Of a DNA stretch of 64,000 nt, positions 50,246-59,644 are shown piece by piece. Numbering within the stretch: the first letter of the stretch is position 1; every line of letters starts with the position of its first letter. Source of the stretch: Hyphococcus sp. Its GTDB lineage: Bacteria; Pseudomonadota; Alphaproteobacteria; Caulobacterales; Parvularculaceae. A model generated the notes under the pieces. The model made no database searches. It was not told where the DNA came from and saw nothing but the letters and a program-made list of their open reading frames with translations. The position numbers and the translations under genes were made by a program. The stretch lies in NCBI GenBank assembly GCA_028284345.1, contig JANQRY010000003.1, positions 248,001-312,000 of the forward strand, read 5' to 3'.

Positions 50246-51568
50246 CTATCCAGGCGAAAATTCCGGATAGGCTTCCAACCCAAGTTCGGACTTGTCCAGT
50301 CCGATGCGTTCTTGATCAGCCGACGCACGCACGCCGAGCGTGAATTTGAGCGCGTACCATACAGCAAGGCTAATGACAAAAACAAATACGCCGATGGAGA
50401 TAACGCCAATGAGTTGGTTAAGATAGCTGATGCCGTCGCTTTTGTTGGTCAGCGGCACAATCAGCGTGCCCCAGATCCCGCAGAACAGGTGGGCCGGAAT
50501 GGCGCCGACAACGTCGTCGATTTTCAGCTTATCAAGGAGCGGAACCGCCAGCGTCACAATGACGCCGCCAACGGAACCGATCAGCACGGCCTGCCAGATG
50601 GCGGGGGCCAGCGGTTCGGCGGTGATGGAAACAAGACCGCCGATGGCGCCGTTGAGAACGATCGTCAGGTCGACTTTCTTATAGAGGACCTGCGTCAGAA
50701 TGAGCGCCGTCACGACGCCGCCGCAGGCGGCCATGTTGGTGTTAACGAAGATATTGGCGACGGAGGCGGCGTCTTCGATGGTGCCAAGCGCCAGTTGCGA
50801 GCCGCCATTAAAGCCGAACCAGCCGAGCCAGAGAATAAAGGTGCCGAGGGTCGCCAGCGGCAGGGACGATCCCGGCAAGGGATGAACCCGGCCGCCCTCA
50901 TATTTGCCGGTCCGCGAACCGAGCACGATGGCGCCGGCGAGCGCCGCCCAGCCGCCGGTGGAGTGAACAAGCGTCGACCCGGCGAAATCGTCAAAGTTCG
51001 CGTCGAGCCAGCCGCCGCCCCAGACCCAGCCGGCCTGGATCGGATAGATGACCCCGGTGAGAACCGCGACAAAGATCAGGAACGGAAAAAGTTTGATGCG
51101 TTCAGCGAGCGTGCCGGAAACAATCGACGCGGCCGTCGCCACAAACACCATCTGGAAATACCAGTCCGAACTCGCCGAGTAACCGGTGCCGACGGGATCA
51201 GAGTCATCTGCGCTCCAGAGAAAATCCAGCGGCGCAATGACCCCGCCTTCGGCGACGCCGTAAATAAGCTGATAGCCGATAAGGTAAACCATCAGGCCGG
51301 CAACAGAATAGAGTGCGATATTTTTCAGGCAGATCGTCGCGGCGTTTTTGGAACGCACGAGACCGACTTCCAACATGCAAAAGCCCGCGGCCATGAACAT
51401 GACGACCATGCCGGAAATCAGGAACAGCAGCGTGTTGAAGACAAAAACAGTAGAATCCGACGCCGGAGCCGGCGTTGCGGCGGCGTCCTGCGCGAAAGCA
51501 GCGGTCGACAGTGCAGCGGCAATCGAGACCGCCGCCAGAGCGGTTTTCTTGATCATTTTATTTCTCAT
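50246..51568 (-). CDS. amtB: Ammonium transporter
   Basis: MVVMFMAAGFCMLEVGLVRSKNA; HSTGGWAALAGAIVLGSR; FILWLGWFGFNGGS. Confidence 0.94.
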   Translation of the reverse strand: MRNKMIKKTALAAVSIAAALSTAAFAQDAAATPAPASDSTVFVFNTLLFLISGMVVMFMAAGFCMLEVGLVRSKNAATICLKNIALYSVAGLMVYLIGYQLIYGVAEGGVIAPLDFLWSADDSDPVGTGYSASSDWYFQMVFVATAASIVSGTLAERIKLFPFLIFVAVLTGVIYPIQAGWVWGGGWLDANFDDFAGSTLVHSTGGWAALAGAIVLGSRTGKYEGGRVHPLPGSSLPLATLGTFILWLGWFGFNGGSQLALGTIEDAASVANIFVNTNMAACGGVVTALILTQVLYKKVDLTIVLNGAIGGLVSITAEPLAPAIWQAVLIGSVGGVIVTLAVPLLDKLKIDDVVGAIPAHLFCGIWGTLIVPLTNKSDGISYLNQLIGVISIGVFVFVISLAVWYALKFTLGVRASADQERIGLDKSELGLEAYPEFSPG

Positions 51569-51574
51569 TCTCTG

Positions 51575-51913
51575 TTAAAGCGCAGCCGCGCCGGTTTCGC
51601 CGGTGCGCACCCGCACCGCGTCCTCAAGGTTCAGGACAAAGATTTTACCGTCGCCAATGCGATCGGTCTTCGCCGCGGTGCGGATCGCATCAACGACCGC
51701 CGCCGCGCGGGAAGCCTCAACAGCAATTTCAAGCTTTACCTTGGGCATGAAGTCGACCTGATACTCCGCACCCCGATAAACTTCGGAGTGGCCTTTCTGA
51801 CGGCCAAAACCCTTCACGTCCGTAACAGTCATTCCCTCGACGCCAAGGCTGGTCAGCGCATTGCGCGCATCGTCGAGTTTCTGCGGTTTGATCACGGCAA
51901 TAATGTATTTCAT
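51575..51913 (-). CDS. glnK: P-II nitrogen regulatory protein GlnK/GlnB
   Basis: MKYIIAVIKPQKLDDARNAL, KGFGRQKGHSEVYRGAEYQVDFMPK T-loop with conserved Tyr; adjacent to amtB. Confidence 0.94.
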   Translation of the reverse strand: MKYIIAVIKPQKLDDARNALTSLGVEGMTVTDVKGFGRQKGHSEVYRGAEYQVDFMPKVKLEIAVEASRAAAVVDAIRTAAKTDRIGDGKIFVLNLEDAVRVRTGETGAAAL

Positions 51914-52223
51914 CGTTTTTTTTGCCTCTTTCGTTGCCCGTATCGCCCTCGCGATTCGTGGTAAGCGTATTACAGGAATTATTGCGACGCAATATTCTCT
52001 GTTGCGACAGCAAATTTCTCAGTGCAAAAATTAGCATAATCCTCTTTAAAATTGGACTATAATTGCTAATAAGACGCTTTTTAGGTCTTTTTTGCGACTT
52101 TATGCGTCAATTCGTCCACCCGATCTTGTGCATCGCAACAATTTGGGTCAACGTTCGTCCGGTAACAGATGAACATGCTCCGTATGCAGTCATTCGCGAG
52201 GGGTAAATGAAATGGAGAAAAAC

Positions 52224-52982
52224 ATGAAAAAAACAGCTTTGTTGGCGCTGGCGTTCGTTGGCGCGTCCACCGCCGCCAGCGCCGAGGGGATCGGCGTTTC
52301 AACAACCCTGGGATTTGAATCGCGCTACATTTTCCGCGGCGTGCAGTTCGCCGAGACAAGCGTTCAGCCTGCGGTGGAACTGTCTTACGGCGGATTTTAC
52401 GGCGGCGCCTGGTTCAACCTGCCCATCGGCGACGACGATCTTGTCGCGACGCCCGGCGGGGAAGAGCTTGACCTCTACGCCGGCTACAGCGGCGATCTGG
52501 GCGAAGGCTGGAGCTTTGACATCGGCGTCACCTACTACACCTTCCCGGATCTCGCGAGCGGCTTTTTCGACATCTTCGAGGAAGACGGCGACGGCCTCGG
52601 CGCCAATACGGTCGAGATTTTCGCCGGACTTGCGCTGGACGCGCCGTTAGCGCCGTCCGTTTATGTCTATCGCGACTTCATGTTCGATACGTTCACGATT
52701 GAAGGCGGCGTCTCCCATTCCTTTCCGGTGGCGGAAAAAACCAGCTTCGATCTTGGCGGATCGATTGGCTATGTCATCGATGACGACGCCGGCGGCGACT
52801 ATCTTTACGGCGCCGCGAGCGCCGACCTCAGCTATGCGGTGACCGACGATGCCTCCCTCGCCGCGGGCGTGCGTTATGGCGGCTCCGACATCGCCGGCGG
52901 ATCGTTCATTGACGATTCGATCGCCGGAACGACGAAAAGCAGCGGATTCTGGTGGGGCCTCAGCGTCTCCGCGAGCTTCTAA
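52224..52982 (+). CDS. TorF-family putative porin
   Basis: Signal peptide; STTLGFESRYIFRGVQFAETSVQPAVELSYGGFYGGAWFNLP..EELDLYAGYSG. Confidence 0.8.
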   Translation: MKKTALLALAFVGASTAASAEGIGVSTTLGFESRYIFRGVQFAETSVQPAVELSYGGFYGGAWFNLPIGDDDLVATPGGEELDLYAGYSGDLGEGWSFDIGVTYYTFPDLASGFFDIFEEDGDGLGANTVEIFAGLALDAPLAPSVYVYRDFMFDTFTIEGGVSHSFPVAEKTSFDLGGSIGYVIDDDAGGDYLYGAASADLSYAVTDDASLAAGVRYGGSDIAGGSFIDDSIAGTTKSSGFWWGLSVSASF

Positions 52983-53007
52983 GCGCGCTACTAGCGCGCT
53001 GACCGGA

Positions 53008-53045
53008 CCCCGTTCGCCGCGCCTAGGGCGAACGGGGTTCCGTTG
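53008..53045 (+). terminator. Terminator-like hairpin after the porin gene
   Basis: accccgttcgcc / ggcgaacggggt, 12-bp perfect stem, followed by tccgttgttt. Confidence 0.75.
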
Positions 53046-53071
53046 TTTCGCAATATAGGCGTTTACGGGCG

Positions 53072-53218
53072 TTACCCGCCGGAAATGGTCGATGCGGCGT
53101 AGCGCAGGCCGATGACGATCAGCGCAATCAACACCGCATATTCAATAAGCGTCACGCCGCCGCGATAGGCGAGGAAACGACGGACCGCCGTCCAGGATTT
53201 CGACCAACGTTTCGCCAC
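53072..53218 (-). CDS. Flp/Fap-type IVb pilin, orphan (48 aa, GTG start)
   Basis: MAKRWSKSWTAVRRFLAYRGGVTLIEYAVLIALIVIGLRYAASTISGG*; Flp prepilin motif G/VTLIEY then hydrophobic helix; missed by the ORF track because of its length. Confidence 0.8.
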   Translation of the reverse strand: MAKRWSKSWTAVRRFLAYRGGVTLIEYAVLIALIVIGLRYAASTISGG

Positions 53219-53371
53219 TGGCGTCCCCGCCCAAAGTATGAGACGCCCGCAAAGACAGGGCGCATTCCGCCGCTAAGTTACCACAGCGGCGCGTTCATTA
53301 CAATCTAGTAATGAAAAAATATCGGGATTTCAATGAATAAGCGCCCCGGAACGGCGCAATTCCGACATACC

Positions 53372-54544
53372 TCAATCAATAAGCGAGCGCAATCGCGCAA
53401 TATCCTTATAACGCGAATTGACGTCCGGGCGGTCCGCGGCGAGGCGAAGATCCCGGAGAATCTCAAGAGCACTCAGGAGCACGGGCAGCGGCGGCCCGCT
53501 CGCCGTCACCTGCTCAAGACGGTCCGCGCCGAGCGCCGTCGACGGCGCCGTAATGAACCGCGCCACGAGATTGTCGTGATGTTGCGCGGCGATTTCGCCA
53601 AAAAGGTCGCAAACAGATAAAAATGCGGCGAGGTTTTCGCGAAACCACGATCGACCGGAGTAGTCCGACGCGCAGCCCAGAAATTCATCAAGCAAGCTGA
53701 CGCGCCGCATCGCGTTTCGCAAATTGGCCTGATCGTCCGGCGTCATAAACAACATCTTGTCGACGAGCAGCTGCGAGTAATAGGGATCGTTGGCCTGGCA
53801 AAGGCCCAGCAACAGGTCGAGTTCGTTGATCTCGGAAAAGTCGCCCGCATTGGCGCCGCGATATTCGTGCCGCCCGACCCGATACGGTTTGTAATAAGGC
53901 CTTACGCAATAAAAAAACCGATCGACGTCGAGGCGAGCGAACAGCGTTTCGTTCGATCGCATCACGGAACGCAGCGCGTCGGCGGCGTCCGCGAGCAACG
54001 ATATCGTCACGGGATGCGACACGCCCAGGGGCAAAACGCGGCGGACGGCCTCAGCGGCGCGTTTATAGCCGAAGATGCCGATGGTGTTGTAGGTGATAAA
54101 CAGCGCTTCATCGTCAAGCGACGTGAACGTTTTCGGTTGCCCGTCAATGGCGCGGTTCAGCATGGCGAGATGGCCGGTCGCAAATCTCGGCACGACGCCG
54201 AGCGACGCAGCGATATGCATGCCGAGGGCCGAGGCTTCGCGATGGGGCGATTTTTCCTCGCGCGCCGGGTTGGTCAGTTCGTGGCGGCGCAGGCTCGCCA
54301 TATAAAGACCGAGATTGCCGAGGAGATCAAAGGCGCGGTCGAACCCTTCATCCGTATTCCCCTCCTCCACCAATGGCGCGATCAGCGCGCGGCCCTCCTC
54401 CAGCAATTTCGACTTGATGTCGTCGCCGACGCCTTCAACGGCGGATTTGTCGTCCTGCGCGAAGTATTTCGCTTCCAGTTCCGAGTTCATGGCCACGAAA
54501 TCGGCGCGGATCCAGGCGTCGAATTTTTCGGCGTTTTTACTCAT
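53372..54544 (-). CDS. PrnB/DUF1864-like protein (indoleamine-2,3-dioxygenase-superfamily haem protein candidate)
   Basis: [39 protein letters not shown] resembles the PrnB core; start trimmed to MSKNAEKF. Confidence 0.7.
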   Translation of the reverse strand: MSKNAEKFDAWIRADFVAMNSELEAKYFAQDDKSAVEGVGDDIKSKLLEEGRALIAPLVEEGNTDEGFDRAFDLLGNLGLYMASLRRHELTNPAREEKSPHREASALGMHIAASLGVVPRFATGHLAMLNRAIDGQPKTFTSLDDEALFITYNTIGIFGYKRAAEAVRRVLPLGVSHPVTISLLADAADALRSVMRSNETLFARLDVDRFFYCVRPYYKPYRVGRHEYRGANAGDFSEINELDLLLGLCQANDPYYSQLLVDKMLFMTPDDQANLRNAMRRVSLLDEFLGCASDYSGRSWFRENLAAFLSVCDLFGEIAAQHHDNLVARFITAPSTALGADRLEQVTASGPPLPVLLSALEILRDLRLAADRPDVNSRYKDIARLRSLID

Positions 54545-54648
54545 TGCGCGCTCTCCGCCGGGCGTCCCCCTGCAGCCCGCATTTGACAGCCGGCGCCCCG
54601 CGGCGCCACAGCATGCGTGTCGTAAACGGTGTAGCGAAAGAGACCAAG

Positions 54649-55854
54649 ATGCGCGAGCAGTTCTACCGCCGGATCGAGGGCGCCGTCGCCGAACTGCGCG
54701 AACAGGGCCTTGAAAAAATCGAGCGCGAGATCGCCTCGCCACAAGGGCCCGAAATCGAGGTCGAGCACAAGGGCAAGCGGGTCAGGGTCCTCAATTTCTG
54801 CGCCAACAACTATCTCGGTCTCGCCGATCATCCGGAGATCGTCGCCGCTGCCAAGGCGACCATGGACGACTACGGATTCGGCATGGCCTCGGTGCGCTTT
54901 ATCTGCGGCACGACGGACCTCCACCGCCAAGTCGAACGCGAGATCGCCGATTTCCTCGGCTATGAAGACTCGATCCTATTCGCTGCATGTTTTGACGCCA
55001 ATGGCGGCGTTTTCGAGCCCCTGCTGGGCGCTGAAGATGCGATCATTTCCGACGCCCTCAATCACGCCTCGATCATTGACGGCGTGCGGCTGTGCAAAGC
55101 CAAACGCTATCGCTTCGCCAATTCAGACATGGACGATTTGCGCGCACAGTTGCAACAGGCGGACGCCGACAGCGCGCGCACGAAACTGATCGTCACCGAC
55201 GGCGTCTTTTCCATGGACGGCTATATCGCCCGGCTTGCTGAAATTTGTGCGCTTGCGGATGAATTCGACGCGCTCGTTATGGTCGACGACTGCCATGCGA
55301 CCGGCTTCATGGGCGACGGCGGCAAGGGCGCGCCAGCCCATTGCGGCGTCGCGGAACGGGTCGACATTCTGACGGGCACCCTCGGCAAGGCCCTGGGCGG
55401 CGGCATGGGCGGTTATATCTGCGCGTCAAAAGAGGTCGTGCATCTGTTGCGCAACCGCGCCCGCCCCTATCTCTTTTCCAATGCGCTGACGCCGGCGCTG
55501 CTCGGCGCGACCCTGAAAACGCTGGAGCTTGTCCGCAAGGGCGATGCCTTGCGCGCGCAGCTCTTCCGCAACGCCGAACGGTTCCGGGCGCAGATGACGG
55601 CGGCCGGGTTCGACCTCCTCCCCGGGGAGCACCCGATCATTCCGGTGATGATCCCCGACGCGCGCAAGGCCGGCGAAATGGCGAACGCCATGATGGAGGA
55701 AGGCGTCTATGTGACGGCCTTCTCCTACCCCGTCGTCCCCAAGGGCAAGGCGCGCATTCGCACCCAGATGTGCGCGGCCCATTCAGACGAACAGGTCGAC
55801 CGGGCGGTGACGGCGTTTGTCAAAGCAGGTAGAAGGGTTGGCGTAATCGCCTGA
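54649..55854 (+). CDS. kbl: Glycine C-acetyltransferase (2-amino-3-ketobutyrate CoA ligase)
   Basis: [42 protein letters not shown]; start trimmed to MREQFY. Confidence 0.95.
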   Translation: MREQFYRRIEGAVAELREQGLEKIEREIASPQGPEIEVEHKGKRVRVLNFCANNYLGLADHPEIVAAAKATMDDYGFGMASVRFICGTTDLHRQVEREIADFLGYEDSILFAACFDANGGVFEPLLGAEDAIISDALNHASIIDGVRLCKAKRYRFANSDMDDLRAQLQQADADSARTKLIVTDGVFSMDGYIARLAEICALADEFDALVMVDDCHATGFMGDGGKGAPAHCGVAERVDILTGTLGKALGGGMGGYICASKEVVHLLRNRARPYLFSNALTPALLGATLKTLELVRKGDALRAQLFRNAERFRAQMTAAGFDLLPGEHPIIPVMIPDARKAGEMANAMMEEGVYVTAFSYPVVPKGKARIRTQMCAAHSDEQVDRAVTAFVKAGRRVGVIA

Positions 55855-55884
55855 AACGACGCCGTGCCCCCGCAAGGAGATCTT

Positions 55885-56472
55885 ATGAACCTTCGCCCAA
55901 CGCTCGCCGCATTCGCCGCGACGCTTCTCTTCGCCTTCCCCGCCGCTGCGCAATGGGAGCTTTCATCGGATGAATCGCGCATCGGCTTTGTCTCGGTCAA
56001 GGCCGGCGAGATTCCCGAAAGCCACCACTTCAAGCAATTGCAGGGCTCGGTCGACGCGTCAGGCGAGGCGGAAATCACCATCGCCCTCGACAGCATCGAG
56101 ACATATATCGACATTCGCAACGAGCGCATGCGCGAATTTCTGTTCGAGACGGACGAATACCCGACGGCGAACGTCGCCGCAACGATCGATATGGACGCGC
56201 TGAACGATCTCAAAACCGGCGCGCGCGGCAGCGTCGATTTCGCCGGCGAGCTGACCCTTCGCGGCGAAAGCGTTCCGTTCGAAACGACGCTGACGGTGAC
56301 GCGTATTGCGGACAATCGCGTTCTTGTTGAAACAACCGATCCTGTAATTTTGTATGCGGATTTTTTCGAAATGACGCCCGGGATTAATAAGCTGGCGGAG
56401 CTCGCAAGTCTGCCGTCGATTACATCGGCGGTCCCGGTCGCGGCCTCGCTCGTCTTCGAGCGACGGGAGTAG
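55885..56472 (+). CDS. YceI-family secreted protein
   Basis: Signal peptide; WELSSDESRIGFVSVKAGEIPESHHFKQLQGSVD; RNERMREFLFETDEYP. Confidence 0.88.
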   Translation: MNLRPTLAAFAATLLFAFPAAAQWELSSDESRIGFVSVKAGEIPESHHFKQLQGSVDASGEAEITIALDSIETYIDIRNERMREFLFETDEYPTANVAATIDMDALNDLKTGARGSVDFAGELTLRGESVPFETTLTVTRIADNRVLVETTDPVILYADFFEMTPGINKLAELASLPSITSAVPVAASLVFERRE

Positions 56473-56529
56473 CGCGGCCAAAGACAGTCTGCGCGGCCGG
56501 CGTGAGCAATCAGGGATTGAAGGCCCGCC

Positions 56530-57564
56530 ATGAAAGCCTTGATGAAAGCAAAGCCCGAAGAAGGGATCTGGCTCGCCGATACGGCGCGGCCGACCATCGG
56601 CCCCAACGACGTGCTGATAAAGGTGAAGCGCTCGGCCATCTGCGGCACGGACGTCCACATCTATAACTGGGACGCATGGGCGCAAAAGACGATCCCCGTG
56701 CCGATGACCGTGGGCCATGAATTTTCCGGCGAGGTCGTGGAGATCGGATCGGAAGTCCATCCCGAACACGCGACCTTCAAGATCGGCGACCGGGTGTCGG
56801 CGGAGGGCCATGTGACCTGCGGCTATTGCCGCAACTGCCGCGCCGGCAAGCGCCATCTCTGCCGCAATGCGCTCGGCGTCGGCGTCAACCGCCCCGGCTC
56901 CTTTGCCGAATATGTGGCCGTGCCGGCCTTCAACGTCTATCGCCTGCCCGACGACGTCTCCGACGATATGGGCGCGATCTTCGACCCTTACGGCAACGCG
57001 GCCCACACGGCGCTCGCTTTCGACCTTGTGGGCGAGGACGTGCTGATCACCGGCGCCGGGCCCATCGGCATCATGGCGGCGGCGATCGCCAAATTTGTCG
57101 GCGCCCGCCACGTAGTGATCACGGACGTCAACGACTATCGCCTCGACCTCGCAAGACAGATGGGCGCGACCCGCGCCGTCAATGTCGCGAACGACTCCTT
57201 ACGCGACGTCATGTCGGATCTTAAAATGACCGAAGGCTTCGACGTGGGCCTTGAAATGTCCGGCGTCGTCTCGGCGTTTCAGTCCATGCTGGAGACCATG
57301 AACCATGGCGGCAAGATCGCCATGCTGGGCATCATGCCCAACGGCGCCGGGATCGACTGGGACAGGGTGATTTTCAAAGGGCTCGAGATCAAAGGCATCT
57401 ACGGCCGGCGCATGTTCGAAACCTGGTACAAAATGGGCGCCATGCTGCAAGGCGGCCTCGACCTCTCGCCCATCCTCACCCATCGCTTCCCGGTCGACGA
57501 CTATCAGCAGGGCTTCGACGTCATGCGGTCGGGTCAGTCGGGAAAGGTGATTTTGGAGTGGTAG
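56530..57564 (+). CDS. tdh: L-threonine 3-dehydrogenase
   Basis: [50 protein letters not shown]-type [11 protein letters not shown]. Confidence 0.96.
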   Translation: MKALMKAKPEEGIWLADTARPTIGPNDVLIKVKRSAICGTDVHIYNWDAWAQKTIPVPMTVGHEFSGEVVEIGSEVHPEHATFKIGDRVSAEGHVTCGYCRNCRAGKRHLCRNALGVGVNRPGSFAEYVAVPAFNVYRLPDDVSDDMGAIFDPYGNAAHTALAFDLVGEDVLITGAGPIGIMAAAIAKFVGARHVVITDVNDYRLDLARQMGATRAVNVANDSLRDVMSDLKMTEGFDVGLEMSGVVSAFQSMLETMNHGGKIAMLGIMPNGAGIDWDRVIFKGLEIKGIYGRRMFETWYKMGAMLQGGLDLSPILTHRFPVDDYQQGFDVMRSGQSGKVILEW

Positions 57565-57642
57565 GGTGGGTTAGCCGTGAGGCGTAACCCGCCATCCAAA
57601 CATGTCAGCAATCGGCGGGTTACGCTATGTTAACCCGCCTAC
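57561..57642. repeat. Two REP-like palindromic units
   Basis: gtagggtgggttagccgtgaggcgtaacccgcc and ggcgggttacgctatgttaacccgcctac; the first overlaps the tdh stop codon. Confidence 0.75.
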
Positions 57643-57710
57643 TCGCTGCCCATGAACTATGTTACCACGCATTTCTGTAAAGACGCCGGAAACGACATTT
57701 GGGAGTTTGA

Positions 57711-59525
57711 ATGTTGATGAAATCCATGCGCGGCATTCGACTTGGCCTTGGCGCCGTCGCTGCGGCTTCAGTCTTCGCAGCCGGCGCGGCGCTGGCCCAG
57801 AACGATGAGAAAGAAACGGGACGATATATTGTTGTCCTGAAGGATGACGCCGGCGCCCCGGCCCGCATTGCCGCCGACATTGTGCGAGCGGCGAAAGGCC
57901 GGGTCGGACACATCTATGGTCGCGGCGCGCGCCGCGCGCTGCGCGGCTTTTCCGCAACCATGCCGAAAGCGGCGCGGGATCGGATCGCAAAGGACCGACG
58001 GGTCGCTTATATCGAAGAAGACCTGCCGGTGAGCATCTTTGCGCAAGAGACCCCGACGGGGCTCCGCCGCAGCTTTGCCGCCTCGAACCCAAATCTCGAT
58101 ATCGACGGCGTCGACGACTGGCGCGTCGACGTTGACATCGCGATCCTCGATACCGGCATTGACCTTGAGCACCCTGACCTGAACGTCGTCGGCGGCGTTG
58201 ACTGCACGCTATTCACCGGCCGGTGGCCGTTCAGAAGGTATTTTTGCGGGACCGGAAACGGCGGCGACGATGATCAATTTCACGGCACGCATGTGGCGGG
58301 AACGGCCGCGGCGCTCGACAACAACATCGGCGTTGTCGGGGTCGCCCCGGGCGCGCGCCTGTGGGCGGTAAAGGTGCTGAATTCACGAGGGTCGGGTTTT
58401 ACCTCCGGGATCATCGCAGGCCTTGATTGGGTGGTGGCCCGGGGCGATATCGAAGTTGCAAATCTGAGCCTCGGCGGCGCCGGCGTCAGCGCCGCCTATC
58501 AGGATGCGATCGATAACGCGGTTGCCAATGGCGTGACCATCGTCGTCGCGGCGGGCAACGAGAACGACGACGCGAACAATTATTCCCCCGCCTATGTGCC
58601 AAACGCCATTACCGTTTCGGCCCTCGCCGATTTCGACGGGTTAGCGAACGGGACCGGTTCGCGCACATGCCGAATCGATCAGGATGATACGCTGGCGAAT
58701 TTTTCCAACTGGGGCGACGCTGTCGATATCGCCGCGCCGGGGGTTTGCATTCTGTCCACCTTCCCGATTGAAGAAGGCGAGTATGGCGTCATCAGCGGCA
58801 CGTCGATGGCCGCGCCCCATGTCGCCGGCGCAGCGGCGCTGCTTGCAAGCGGCCCGAACGCGCCGTCCAACGCAAACGGCGTTCAGGCGATTCGCAACAC
58901 GCTCGTTAATCAGGGCAACTTTAACTGGTTCGACGATTCCGGCGACGGCGTTCAGGAAAGCCTCCTGGACCTCGGCAATACATCCGTCTTCGATCCGGTT
59001 CTCATTCAAACCGGCGGGACGTCCAATGAGCCGCCGGTCGCTGCTTTCACGGTCGACTGCACCGATCTCGTCTGCGATTTCACAGACGGATCGAGCGACG
59101 GCGACGGCTCCATCGCGTCAAGGAGCTGGAGTTTTGGCGACGGCGCAACGTCGATGGCGACAAATCCCTCCCACGCCTATGCCGCAGCAGGCGATTACAC
59201 CGTCACCCTCGCCGTCGCCGACGATCAAGGGGCGATGGCGAGCGAGATGCAAACCGTATCCGTTACGGACGGGTCCTCGGGCGGCGATATCACGCTTTCA
59301 GCAAGCGGTCGCAAAATCAGAGCCTTTGTCAGGGTGAGCCTCGCCTGGGACGGCGCCGCGTCAGGCAATGTCGATGTCTACCGCAATGGCAATGACATCG
59401 TCACAACGTCCAATGACGGCGCCTACATTGACATCGCGCGCGCGGGCGGCGCCAGCGAATTTACCTATCAAGTCTGCGAGGCGGGAACCAACACCTGCTC
59501 AAATCAGTCGACGGTGTCGTTCTGA
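57711..59525 (+). CDS. Secreted S8 (subtilisin/proteinase K-like) serine protease with I9 propeptide and PKD domain
   Basis: AILDTGIDLEHPDL, HGTHVAGTAAA, SGTSMAAPHVAGAAALL; PKD SFGDGATS..YTVTLAVADDQG. Confidence 0.92.
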   Translation: MLMKSMRGIRLGLGAVAAASVFAAGAALAQNDEKETGRYIVVLKDDAGAPARIAADIVRAAKGRVGHIYGRGARRALRGFSATMPKAARDRIAKDRRVAYIEEDLPVSIFAQETPTGLRRSFAASNPNLDIDGVDDWRVDVDIAILDTGIDLEHPDLNVVGGVDCTLFTGRWPFRRYFCGTGNGGDDDQFHGTHVAGTAAALDNNIGVVGVAPGARLWAVKVLNSRGSGFTSGIIAGLDWVVARGDIEVANLSLGGAGVSAAYQDAIDNAVANGVTIVVAAGNENDDANNYSPAYVPNAITVSALADFDGLANGTGSRTCRIDQDDTLANFSNWGDAVDIAAPGVCILSTFPIEEGEYGVISGTSMAAPHVAGAAALLASGPNAPSNANGVQAIRNTLVNQGNFNWFDDSGDGVQESLLDLGNTSVFDPVLIQTGGTSNEPPVAAFTVDCTDLVCDFTDGSSDGDGSIASRSWSFGDGATSMATNPSHAYAAAGDYTVTLAVADDQGAMASEMQTVSVTDGSSGGDITLSASGRKIRAFVRVSLAWDGAASGNVDVYRNGNDIVTTSNDGAYIDIARAGGASEFTYQVCEAGTNTCSNQSTVSF

Positions 59526-59543
59526 CGCTGCCGGATTTTTAGT

Positions 59544-59575
59544 AGGGCGGGTTACGCTTGGCGCTAACCCGCCCT
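59544..59575. repeat. REP-like palindromic unit
   Basis: agggcgggtta-cgcttggcgc-taacccgccct, 11-bp perfect arms; related to 57561-57642. Confidence 0.8.
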
Positions 59576-59644
59576 GCCCGACGCCGCACCTTTGACATTC
59601 TTCCCCCTCCCGCTTACGCCGTCGCGGAAGCAGGAGAAGACGCG

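Noticed and set aside
51914-52223. Sigma-54/NtrC promoter for glnK
   Set aside because: Looked for TGGCAC-N5-TTGC and GCAC-N-GTGC patterns on both strands by eye; none convincing
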